Source: Gammaproteobacteria bacterium
GTDB lineage: Bacteria; Pseudomonadota; Gammaproteobacteria; Pseudomonadales; Pseudomonadaceae
Direction of reading: 5' to 3'
DNA: 64,000 bases
Assembly (NCBI GenBank): GCA_903970465.1
Contig: CAJCIO010000118.1
Coordinates: forward strand, 60,972 to 124,971
Positions 16,739 to 24,417 of the stretch are shown in pieces; within the stretch, counting starts at the first letter, position 1, and each line of letters starts with the position of its first letter. The position numbers and the translations under genes are program-made. Below the pieces are notes generated by a model that made no database searches, was not told where the DNA came from, and saw only the letters and a program-made list of their open reading frames with translations.

Positions 16739-18475
16739 TTACATTCGCTCCAGTGTATCCAGGCCCAGCAGTTGCAGGCCTTGTTTCAGGGTGCGACCGG
16801 CCAGAGCGGCCAGCAGCAGGCGGCTGTTTTGCTGTGTCGGGCTGTCGGCAGCGAGGATCGGGCAGTTCTCGTAGAAGCTCGAGAACAGCTGGGCAATGTC
16901 GTACAGGTAGGCACACAACACGTGGGGTGTGCCCTTTTCGGCTACGTTGTTCAGCACCTCGCCGAACTGCGCCAGGCGCGCGGCCAGTTCCTGCTCCTGC
17001 GGGGCATCGAGGATGATCTGCCCGCTGACTTCGTCGAAACCCTTGCCCAGCTTGCGGAACACCCCAGCCACACGGGTATAGGCATACAGCAGGTAGGGCG
17101 CGGTGTTGCCTTCGAAGTTGAGCATCTGATCGAAGTTGAAGCTGTAATCGCTGGTGCGATGCTTGGACAGGTCGGCGTACTTCACCGCGCCGATGCCCAC
17201 CACCTTGGCGATGGCGCGCAGGTCGGCTTCGGCGGTCTCGGGGTTCTTTTCCTTGACCAGGCTGTAGGCACGCTCCTGGGCTTCGGTCAGCAGGTCGATC
17301 AGCTTCACGGTGCCGCCGTCACGGGTCTTGAAGGGGCGGCCATCGGCGCCGTTCATGGTGCCGAAGCCCATGTGTTCAGTCTGCATGCCGTTGGTGATGA
17401 AGTCGGCACGCCGGGCTACTTCGAACACCTGCTGGAAGTGCAGTGCCTGGCGCTGGTCGACGAAATACAGGGCACGATCGGCCTTGAGTACGTTGCTGCG
17501 ATAGCGCACGGCTGCCAAGTCAGTGGTGGCGTAGAGATAGCCACCGTCGGCCTTGACGATGATCACCGGCAGCGGCTCGTCGTCGGCGGTCTTGAATTCT
17601 TCGAGGAACACGCACTGAGCGCCATTGCTCTCGACCAGCAGGCCCTTGGCCTTGAGGTCGTTGACCACGTTGATCAGATCGTCGTTGTAGGCGCTTTCGC
17701 CCATCACGTCCGCCATGGTCAATTTGACGTTGAGCAGTTCGTAGATCTCCTGGCAGTGGGACAGGGAGATCTCGCGAAAGCGCCCCCACAGCTCCAGGCA
17801 TTCGGCATCGCCGGCCTGCAGCTTGACCACGAGGCTGCGGGCACGATCGGCAAATTCTGCGGATTCGTCGAAACGCTTCTTGGCGGCGCGGTAGAAGTTC
17901 TCCAGGTCCGACAGCTCGTTGCTGGTGATCGGATTTTCCTGCAGATATGCCATCAACATGCCGAACTGGGTGCCCCAGTCGCCCACGTGGTTCTGGCGGA
18001 TCACCGTATCGCCGAGGAATTCCAGGACTCGCGCCACGCCGTCACCGATGATGGTGGAGCGCAGGTGGCCGACGTGCATCTCTTTGGCCAGGTTGGGGGC
18101 AGAGAGATCGACCACCACACGTTGCGCGGCGCCTGGCTTGCTGACACCCAGCTTGGGGTCGGCCAGCGCGGCGTCGAGGCGGCCAGCCAGCGCCTGGGTG
18201 TTCTGAAAGAAGTTGAGGAAGCCCGGACCGGCGATTTCAGCCTTGCTGATTTGCGGATCGGCGGGCAGCGCCTGGATGATTTTTTCTGCCAGGTCGCGGG
18301 GTTTCATGCCGGCGGGTTTGGCCAGCATCATGGCGATGTTGCTGGCGAAGTCGCCGTGGGTCTTGTCGCGCGCGTTCTCCACCTGGATCGCCGGCGTCAG
18401 CCCTTCAGGCAAGACACCTTCTTTGACGAGATGGGTCAGGGCTTGTTGGATCAGCTGGCGGATGGTGTCTTTCAT
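16739..18475 (-). CDS. argS: Arginyl-tRNA synthetase
   Basis: ArgS charges tRNA-Arg with arginine. The 578-residue class I enzyme has the HIGH-type motif [12 protein letters not shown] near residue 122, the ArgS N-terminal domain ([16 protein letters not shown]) and a C-terminal DALR anticodon-binding domain ([16 protein letters not shown] region onward). The canonical KMSKS is not conserved, which is normal for many ArgS. The ATG at 18475 was chosen by family match over an in-frame start 12 codons upstream. Confidence 0.97.
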   Translation of the reverse strand: MKDTIRQLIQQALTHLVKEGVLPEGLTPAIQVENARDKTHGDFASNIAMMLAKPAGMKPRDLAEKIIQALPADPQISKAEIAGPGFLNFFQNTQALAGRLDAALADPKLGVSKPGAAQRVVVDLSAPNLAKEMHVGHLRSTIIGDGVARVLEFLGDTVIRQNHVGDWGTQFGMLMAYLQENPITSNELSDLENFYRAAKKRFDESAEFADRARSLVVKLQAGDAECLELWGRFREISLSHCQEIYELLNVKLTMADVMGESAYNDDLINVVNDLKAKGLLVESNGAQCVFLEEFKTADDEPLPVIIVKADGGYLYATTDLAAVRYRSNVLKADRALYFVDQRQALHFQQVFEVARRADFITNGMQTEHMGFGTMNGADGRPFKTRDGGTVKLIDLLTEAQERAYSLVKEKNPETAEADLRAIAKVVGIGAVKYADLSKHRTSDYSFNFDQMLNFEGNTAPYLLYAYTRVAGVFRKLGKGFDEVSGQIILDAPQEQELAARLAQFGEVLNNVAEKGTPHVLCAYLYDIAQLFSSFYENCPILAADSPTQQNSRLLLAALAGRTLKQGLQLLGLDTLERM

Positions 18476-18661
18476 GATTCTCTCAATCGACCGCGGCACG
18501 GTCGCGCCCAAAGAGCGCAGGTGGAAAAATCGGGCATTATCCGTTGCCGGGGCGAGCTTGCCAACCTTTGGGTTTTAGCGAGACGTTAATCCCTGTGAGC
18601 GCTTGGGTGTTGCGCGGCGAGATTGATGGCAGGGCTTTATATGGGGAGGGCGCTGATGGCA

Positions 18662-18746
18662 CCTTCGCGGGCAAGCCTTGCTCCTACAGGTGGAGGGCTG
18701 AAGATCTGCCGGCTCTGTGGGAGCAAAGCTTGCTCGCGAAGAGGCC
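18662..18746. repeat. REP pair, family A, between priA and argS
   Basis: CTTCGCGGGCAAGCCTTGCT and its inverse (GTGGGAGCAAAGCTTGCTCG) flank a 30-base linker in the 278-base gap upstream of argS. The remainder of 18476-18753 shows no further feature I can support. Confidence 0.8.
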
Positions 18747-18753
18747 GGTCGGA

Positions 18754-20973
18754 TCAATAGAGATCGACAGGATCCACATCCAGCGACCAGCGCACCTGAC
18801 GGCCGCTGGGCATCTGCTCTAGCTGCAGCATCCAGGCGTTGAGCAGTCGGTGCAATTGCGCGCGGGCGCCGGCCTGAACCAGCAATTGTGCGCGATAGCG
18901 CCCTGCGCGGCGTTCCATGGGCGCCGGCACCGGGCCCAGCAGCTCGATGCTGTTCGGGCCCATCTGCGCCAATAACTGTTCGGCCGCGCTGCAGGCCTCA
19001 TCCAGGAAACCCTCGGCCTGCCCCGGCTTGTGAGCCTCGGCGCGCAGCAGTGCCAGGTGCGAGAAGGGCGGCAGGCCGGCAGCGCGGCGTTCGCTGATGG
19101 CCTGTTCGGCAAACGCGAAGTAGCCCTGCTCGGTCAATTGCACCAATAAAGGATGCTCGGCCAGGTGGGTCTGAATGATCACCTTGCCTGGCTCTTCGGC
19201 ACGCCCGGCACGTCCGGCGACCTGCACGATCAGCTGGGCCATGCGCTCGCTGGCGCGAAAATCTCCGGAAAACAGGCCACCGTCAGCATCGAGGATCGAC
19301 ACCAAGGTCACTCGGGGGAAGTGATGGCCTTTGGCGAGCATCTGCGTCCCGACGAGGATGCACGGCTGGCCGCGCTGGATGGTGGCGAACAGCTGGTTCA
19401 TCGCGTCCTTGCGCGAGGTGCTGTCGCGGTCGACGCGCAACACCGGGTAATCGGGGAACAGCGTGGTCAGGCGCTCTTCGGCGCGTTCGGTGCCGGCACC
19501 GACCGGGCGCAAGTCCTTGGTGCCGCATTTCGGGCATTGGCGCGGCACGCGCTCGACGTGGCCGCAGTGGTGGCAGCGCAGTTCGCCGGAGCGCTGGTGC
19601 ACTGTGGTGCGGGCGTCGCAGCGCGGGCATTCGGACAGCCAGCCGCAATCGTGGCACAACAGGGTTGGCGCAAAGCCACGGCGGTTGAGGAACACCAGCA
19701 CTTGCTGACCGCGCTCCAGCGTCTGGCCGATGGCCTGTTGCATGGGGCCGCTGATGCCGCTGTCCAACGGGCGGCTCTTGACGTCCAGGCGCATGAATTT
19801 CGGTTGCTGGGCGCCGCCCGCGCGATGCTCCAGGCGCAGCAGGCCGTAGCGGCCGGTGTAAGCGTTGTGCAGGCTTTCGAGCGACGGCGTGGCCGAGCCC
19901 AGGAGGATGGGAATGTTTTCCTGACGGGCGCGCACCAGGGCCAGGTCGCGGGCGTGGTAGCGCAGGCCTTCCTGCTGTTTATAAGAGCCGTCGTGTTCTT
20001 CATCAATGATGATCAGCCCCGGATTCTTCATGGGCGTGAACAGCGCCGAGCGGGTGCCAATGATGATATCGGCTTCGCCATCGCGGGCGGCCAACCAGGC
20101 GTCCAGACGCTCGCGGTCGTTGACGGCCGAGTGCAGCAAGGCGATGCGGGCATTGAAGCGTTGTTCGAAGCGCGCCAGGGTCTGTGGCCCGAGGTTGATT
20201 TCCGGGATCAGCACCAGCGCTTGCTTGCCCGCCTCCAGGGTCTCGCGGATCAGTTGCAGGTAGACCTCGGTCTTGCCGCTGCCGGTGACCCCGGCCAGGA
20301 GGAAGGCGTGAAAACTGTCGAAGCCGGCGCGCACCGCTTCGAATGCGGCGCGTTGTTCACTGTTGAGGGGCAGCTCTGGTTGCGCCAGCCAGCGGTCATG
20401 GCGCTCGACCGGCGCGTGGCGGCGCACTTCGACGGTGACCAGCGCTTTGGCCAGCAGCAGGTCGAGGCTGTCCTTGCTCAGTTGCAGCTTGCTTAACAGT
20501 TGGTGGGCGACGCCGTGGGGATGCTGGGCCAGGGTTGTCAGGGCCTCGCGCTGCCGCGGCGCGCGAGCGATGCGCGGGTCATCCAGTTGCGCGCCGGGGG
20601 CAATCTGCCAGAAGCGTTCCTGGCGGGCTTCGGCGGGCTCGCCCTGGCGTAGCAGCACGGGCAGCGCCCAACTGAGCGTGTCGCCCAAGCCATGCTGATA
20701 ATACTGCGCGGTCCACAGACACAGCTTGAACATGGACTCGGGGATGGGGCTGGTCGGATCGAGCAGGGCACTGGCCGGGCGCAGTTTGTCCAGTGGCACG
20801 TCGGTGTGGTCGGTGACCTCGATCAGCACGCCGATCATTTCCCGGCGTCCGAACGGCACCCGCAGGCGCATGCCAGGTTGCAGCTGTGCGGCATCGACCC
20901 CGGCTGGCGCGCGATAGTCGAACAGGCGTCGCAGCGGCGAGGGCAGGGCGAGGCGCAGGATGACGTCGGGCAC
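18754..20973 (-). CDS. priA: Primosomal protein N' (PriA helicase)
   Basis: PriA is the 3'-5' superfamily 2 helicase that reloads the replisome at stalled forks. The 739-residue product has Walker A GVTGSGKTEVYL, the IIDEEHDGSYKQ Walker B box, and paired zinc-binding cysteines (CHDCGW, CPRCDA, CHHCGH, CPKCGT). The start is taken as GTG at 20973 (VPDVILRLALPSPLRRLFDY), which gives the family N-terminus and length; the frame is open 39 codons further up without similarity. Confidence 0.96.
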   Translation of the reverse strand: MPDVILRLALPSPLRRLFDYRAPAGVDAAQLQPGMRLRVPFGRREMIGVLIEVTDHTDVPLDKLRPASALLDPTSPIPESMFKLCLWTAQYYQHGLGDTLSWALPVLLRQGEPAEARQERFWQIAPGAQLDDPRIARAPRQREALTTLAQHPHGVAHQLLSKLQLSKDSLDLLLAKALVTVEVRRHAPVERHDRWLAQPELPLNSEQRAAFEAVRAGFDSFHAFLLAGVTGSGKTEVYLQLIRETLEAGKQALVLIPEINLGPQTLARFEQRFNARIALLHSAVNDRERLDAWLAARDGEADIIIGTRSALFTPMKNPGLIIIDEEHDGSYKQQEGLRYHARDLALVRARQENIPILLGSATPSLESLHNAYTGRYGLLRLEHRAGGAQQPKFMRLDVKSRPLDSGISGPMQQAIGQTLERGQQVLVFLNRRGFAPTLLCHDCGWLSECPRCDARTTVHQRSGELRCHHCGHVERVPRQCPKCGTKDLRPVGAGTERAEERLTTLFPDYPVLRVDRDSTSRKDAMNQLFATIQRGQPCILVGTQMLAKGHHFPRVTLVSILDADGGLFSGDFRASERMAQLIVQVAGRAGRAEEPGKVIIQTHLAEHPLLVQLTEQGYFAFAEQAISERRAAGLPPFSHLALLRAEAHKPGQAEGFLDEACSAAEQLLAQMGPNSIELLGPVPAPMERRAGRYRAQLLVQAGARAQLHRLLNAWMLQLEQMPSGRQVRWSLDVDPVDLY

Positions 20974-21011
20974 GCGGGGGATCTCTTGAAGGTGAAGCGA
21001 ATGTGGATTCG

Positions 21012-21110
21012 CTCCTGTGGCAAGGGGCGTGCTCCCGATAAGCCGACGCTGACACCACTCGGTGTGCCAGTGAAGGCCTATCGGGAGCAAGCCCCCTCGC
21101 CACAGGAAGC
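21012..21110. repeat. REP pair, family B variant, between priA and rpmE
   Basis: CTCCTGTGGCAAGGGGCGTG and its partner GGGAGCAAGCCCCCTCGCCACAGGA (two parts of one inverted arm) lie between the divergent priA and rpmE genes. Between them TCCCGATAAGCC/GGCCTATCGGGA also pair, giving an extended stem. Confidence 0.7.
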
Positions 21111-21165
21111 GTCATAGGCGATCAATCGCGCAGCCTAGCAGACGACCATCGGTAAGCGCGATAAC

Positions 21166-21233
21166 TTGCGTCCATCGCAATGTCTGTTAATATGCGCGGC
21201 CTAATTGCGTGCGGTATTCAACAATAGTGTTGA
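21166..21233 (+). promoter_or_regulatory. Probable rpmE promoter and leader hairpin
   Basis: A weak sigma-70-type pair, TTGCGT (21166-21171) and TAATAT (21188-21193), 16 bases apart, is upstream of rpmE. In the leader a perfect six-base stem TCAACA/TGTTGA with loop ATAG (21218-21233) sits about 30 bases before the start codon. The promoter call is tentative; the hairpin is directly visible. Confidence 0.4.
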
Positions 21234-21264
21234 GTGGCGGCATGCCTAGCCCGAGGAAGTAGCC

Positions 21265-21486
21265 ATGAAAGCTGATATTCATCCAGCGTACGAAGCCATT
21301 GACGCCACCTGCTCCTGCGGTAACGTCATCAAGACTCGCTCCACTCTGTGCAAACCACTGAGCCTGGACGTCTGCTCCGAATGCCACCCGTTCTACACCG
21401 GTAAGCAGAAGACTCTGGACATCGGCGGCCGCGTCGATCGCTTCAAGCAGCGTTTTGCTGGTTTCGGCGCTCCAAAAGCCAAATAA
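21265..21486 (+). CDS. rpmE: 50S ribosomal protein L31 (zinc-binding type)
   Basis: L31 is a small protein at the bridge between ribosomal subunits. The 73-residue sequence ([20 protein letters not shown]) keeps the four zinc-ligand cysteines C16, C18, C37 and C40 (CSCG and CSECHP), so it is the C+ form rather than the zinc-free paralog expressed under zinc limitation. It ends [15 protein letters not shown], as expected. It is a single-gene unit with its own terminator. Confidence 0.97.
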   Translation: MKADIHPAYEAIDATCSCGNVIKTRSTLCKPLSLDVCSECHPFYTGKQKTLDIGGRVDRFKQRFAGFGAPKAK

Positions 21487-21530
21487 GGCTTTTGGCACTG
21501 GCAAGCCCTCGAGGTTTGCCGGGCTGATAA

Positions 21531-21556
21531 AAAGGCGTCCTTCGGGGCGCCTTTTT
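21531..21556 (+). terminator. Rho-independent terminator after rpmE
   Basis: AAAGGCGTCC - TTCG - GGGCGCCTTT followed by TT: ten-pair stem with one G-T wobble, a stable TTCG tetraloop and a T run. Confidence 0.92.
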
Positions 21557-21590
21557 CATGCCTGGAATTTAGGTGTTGGCAGGATCGACG

Positions 21591-21665
21591 CCTTCGCGGG
21601 CGAGCCTTGCTGCCACAGGTACGCGACGCTGTGCTGTGGGCGCAAGCCTTGCCCGCGAAGGGGCC
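21591..21665. repeat. REP pair, family A, between rpmE and maeB
   Basis: CCTTCGCGGGCGAGCCTTGC and its inverse (GGGCGCAAGCCTTGCCCGCG) follow the rpmE terminator. The 327-base gap from rpmE to maeB holds the terminator, this pair, and about 150 bases of presumed maeB promoter with no clear box. Confidence 0.8.
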
Positions 21666-21813
21666 AGTGGCCGCACCACAAGCCTGACCAATTAAGCCTA
21701 AGGTCTTAGATCGCGGTCCTTGACACTAAGTGACCGGCCAGTCTTGTCGGGCCTTTCCTTCGCGCGTATCCTCGGCGGTCCGTCAAGATCAACAGCAAAA
21801 GCGGAACGCCACC

Positions 21814-23082
21814 ATGTCAGATTTGAAAACTGCCGCTCTCGAATACCACGCCACTCCACGTCCAGGTAAGCTGAGCGTCGAAATCACCAAAGCCACTGCC
21901 ACCGCGCGCGACCTGTCGCTGGCGTACAGCCCTGGTGTAGCCGAGCCTGTCCGTGAAATCGCGCGTGACCCAGAGCTGGCCTACAAATACACCGGCAAGG
22001 GCAACCTGGTCGCAGTGATTTCCGATGGCACCGCTATCCTCGGCCTGGGCAACCTCGGCCCACTGGCTTCCAAGCCAGTCATGGAAGGCAAGGGTGTGCT
22101 GTTCAAGCGTTTCGCTGGCATCGACGTTTTCGACATCGAAGTGGATTCCGAAAGCCCGCAGGCCTTCATCGACACCGTCAAGCGTATCTCCATCACCTTC
22201 GGTGGTATCAACCTTGAAGACATCAAGGCACCCGAGTGCTTCGAGATCGAACGCGCCCTGATCGAGCAGTGCGACATCCCGGTTTTCCACGATGACCAGC
22301 ACGGCACCGCGATCGTTACCGCAGCCGGCATGATCAACGCCCTGGAAATCGCCGGCAAGACTCTCGAAGACGCGAAAATCGTCTGCCTGGGGGCTGGTGC
22401 AGCCGCCATCTCCTGCATGAAGCTGCTGGTGAGCATGGGCGCGCGCATCGAAAACATCTTCATGATCGATCGCAGCGGTGTGATTCACTCCGGCCGTGAC
22501 GACCTGAACCAGTACAAGGCGGTATTCGCCCACGCTACCGACAAGCGCACCCTGGCGGATGCCCTGCAAGGTGCTGACGTGTTCGTCGGTCTGTCCGGTC
22601 CGAATCTGCTCAGCGCTGAAGGCCTGAAGACCATGGCCGCCAACCCGATCGTGTTCGCCTGCTCGAACCCTGATCCGGAAATCTCGCCAGAGCTGGCGCA
22701 TGCCACGCGTGATGACGTGATCATGGCCACCGGTCGTTCGGACTACCCGAACCAGGTCAACAACGTGCTGGGCTTCCCATTCATTTTCCGTGGTGCCCTG
22801 GACGTCCGCGCCAAGCGTATCAACGAGGAAATGAAAGTCGCTGCCGCCAACGCCCTGCGCGAACTGGCCAAGCTGCCGGTGCCTCAGGAAGTGTGCGACG
22901 CCTACGGCGGCATCAAGCTGGAATTCGGTCGTGACTACATCATCCCGAAACCGATGGACGCGCGCCTGATCACCCTGATCTCCGATGCTGTGGCCAAGGC
23001 CGCGATCGAGACCGGTGTGGCGACCCTGCCGTATCCGAAAAACTACCCGCTGAAAAGTGTCGACGACGTTTTCAACGGCTAA
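21814..23082 (+). CDS. maeB: Malic enzyme (malate dehydrogenase, oxaloacetate-decarboxylating)
   Basis: Oxidatively decarboxylates malate to pyruvate, supplying NAD(P)H and linking the TCA cycle to gluconeogenesis. The 422-residue product has the malic N-terminal domain (YSPGVAEPVREIARD, GLGNLGPLASKPVMEGK), the PVFHDDQHGTAIV signature and an NAD(P) Rossmann segment (IVCLGAGAAAISCMKLL). It lacks the C-terminal phosphotransacetylase-like domain of enterobacterial MaeB, so it is the short type. The ATG at 21814 (MSDLKTAALEYHATPRPG) was chosen by family match. Confidence 0.92.
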   Translation: MSDLKTAALEYHATPRPGKLSVEITKATATARDLSLAYSPGVAEPVREIARDPELAYKYTGKGNLVAVISDGTAILGLGNLGPLASKPVMEGKGVLFKRFAGIDVFDIEVDSESPQAFIDTVKRISITFGGINLEDIKAPECFEIERALIEQCDIPVFHDDQHGTAIVTAAGMINALEIAGKTLEDAKIVCLGAGAAAISCMKLLVSMGARIENIFMIDRSGVIHSGRDDLNQYKAVFAHATDKRTLADALQGADVFVGLSGPNLLSAEGLKTMAANPIVFACSNPDPEISPELAHATRDDVIMATGRSDYPNQVNNVLGFPFIFRGALDVRAKRINEEMKVAAANALRELAKLPVPQEVCDAYGGIKLEFGRDYIIPKPMDARLITLISDAVAKAAIETGVATLPYPKNYPLKSVDDVFNG

Positions 23083-23135
23083 TCGCTCGTGGCGCCTGTG
23101 CGCCATACCGGCGTTAAGTCTCTGATGCGTAATGG

Positions 23136-23165
23136 AAAAACCTCTCCCTTGGAGAGGTTTTTTTT
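23136..23165 (+). terminator. Rho-independent terminator after maeB
   Basis: A perfect twelve-pair stem AAAAACCTCTCC/GGAGAGGTTTTT with a CTT loop, followed by further Ts. The A and T flanks make it potentially active in both directions. Confidence 0.94.
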
Positions 23166-23302
23166 GCGTTGGCGAGCAGGTTTTATACGCATCCAGTAAA
23201 AATTTCATTTACGCAAATGTAGAAAATTCGTGAAATAGGTCTTAAAATTTGTATCGGTTCGCCTACATTAAGTGTTGGCGCATGGATGCACTGGAGGCCG
23301 TT

Positions 23303-24187
23303 TTGAGTGTAATAAAGGTATTTGTGGGCTGCGATCCCAACGATTGCGATCTCGAACAGATGATGGTGCTGGACTATAGCCTCAGAAAGCACAGCTCGTT
23401 GCCGTTAGAGATCCACTGGATGCAGCTTTCTCGAGATCCGCACAGTTTCTGGTTCTCTGATCCGGCCAAAAAGCAGGGCTGGCGCACCGACACTTGGGCG
23501 ACACCTTTTTCAGGCTTTCGCTGGGCTATCCCCGCGTTCTGCGAATTCTCCGGCAAAGCCATCTACATGGACGCGGACGTGATCGTGTTGAGCGATATTG
23601 CCGAACTCTGGGCTACTCCTTTCGAGCCAGGCAAGGTGGTAATGGCTAAAGGTGGTGGGGAGTCGTGGCGATTCTGCGTGTCGATGTGGGATTGTGCTGC
23701 GGCGAAATCGCAATTGCCGACACTCGCGGATTTGCGTGGCAAGCCTGAAACACATCAGCAGTTGCGCAAGCATTACAAGCGCCACACCGAAACGATCCAG
23801 TCATTCGATACTCAGTTCAATAATATCGACGGCGAAGGCGTACCCATCGAGCAAATAAAGATTCTGCACTACTCCGATATGGGTACCCAGTTCTCCCATG
23901 GTCGCGCCATGGCGCGGCTGCAGAGTGAGGGTGGTACGCATTGGTTCGACGGTGCGGTAATGGCTCATCCGCGTCAGGACCTGCAGGCTTTGTTCGATGA
24001 CTACTATCAGCAGGCCTTGGATGCGGGCTACAGCCTGGACAGCTATCGGGTGAAGCAGGTATTCGGTGCGTTCCCCAAGCATTCGCAAAAGGGCTACACC
24101 GGTAATGGTGTGACGCGCCCCAAGCGTTGGTGGGAGCGGTGGGGGTTGTTCAAGCGTGCGTCGAAGCGTTCGCGCTCAATGGCTTGA
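23303..24187 (+). CDS. GT8-like glycosyltransferase, probable insertion gene
   Basis: A 294-residue protein resembling family 8 (nucleotide-sugar, retaining, GT-A fold) glycosyltransferases. Visible signs are the N-terminal strand VIKVFVGCDPND, the acceptor-side WAIPAFCEFSGKAIYMDADVIV segment (split near residues 77-95) with the metal-binding DAD at 90-92, and a late KILHYSD-type HxxS segment. The best start is TTG at 23303, five bases after a perfect GGAGG (23293-23297); the ATG at 23282 has no such site. Substrate unknown. Codon use and base content look less GC-rich than its neighbours, and I do not recall it in the PAO1 maeB-ponA interval. Confidence 0.75.
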   Translation: MSVIKVFVGCDPNDCDLEQMMVLDYSLRKHSSLPLEIHWMQLSRDPHSFWFSDPAKKQGWRTDTWATPFSGFRWAIPAFCEFSGKAIYMDADVIVLSDIAELWATPFEPGKVVMAKGGGESWRFCVSMWDCAAAKSQLPTLADLRGKPETHQQLRKHYKRHTETIQSFDTQFNNIDGEGVPIEQIKILHYSDMGTQFSHGRAMARLQSEGGTHWFDGAVMAHPRQDLQALFDDYYQQALDAGYSLDSYRVKQVFGAFPKHSQKGYTGNGVTRPKRWWERWGLFKRASKRSRSMA

Positions 24188-24210
24188 CCGAATAACCGCC
24201 TTTAAAGAAG

Positions 24211-24239
24211 GCCCCGGCTCGCGAGAGTCGGGGCTTTTT
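24211..24239 (+). terminator. Rho-independent terminator after the glycosyltransferase
   Basis: GCCCCGGCTC - GCGA - GAGTCGGGGC followed by TTTTT: ten-pair stem with one G-T wobble. Confidence 0.93.
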
Positions 24240-24266
24240 CGTTGTCTTGCTGTGTGCTTGAGAGTC

Positions 24267-24348
24267 TCTTCGCGCGCAGGGATTGCCCCCAGTGCGCGCA
24301 GTTACAGAGTCGTACATCTGTGGGGGCAGGGCTTGCCCGCGAAGAAGC
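24267..24348. repeat. REP pair, family A (diverged left arm)
   Basis: A diverged left arm (CTTCGCGCGCAGGGATTGCC) and a better right arm (TGGGGGCAGGGCTTGCCCGC) lie between the glycosyltransferase and ponA 3' ends, which are convergent. Confidence 0.7.
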
Positions 24349-24417
24349 CGGTATCGCTCGCCCAAAACCAGAGAATCGCCCACAGGCGTACATCTGGGGG
24401 CGGGCCCTGCAAAGAAC

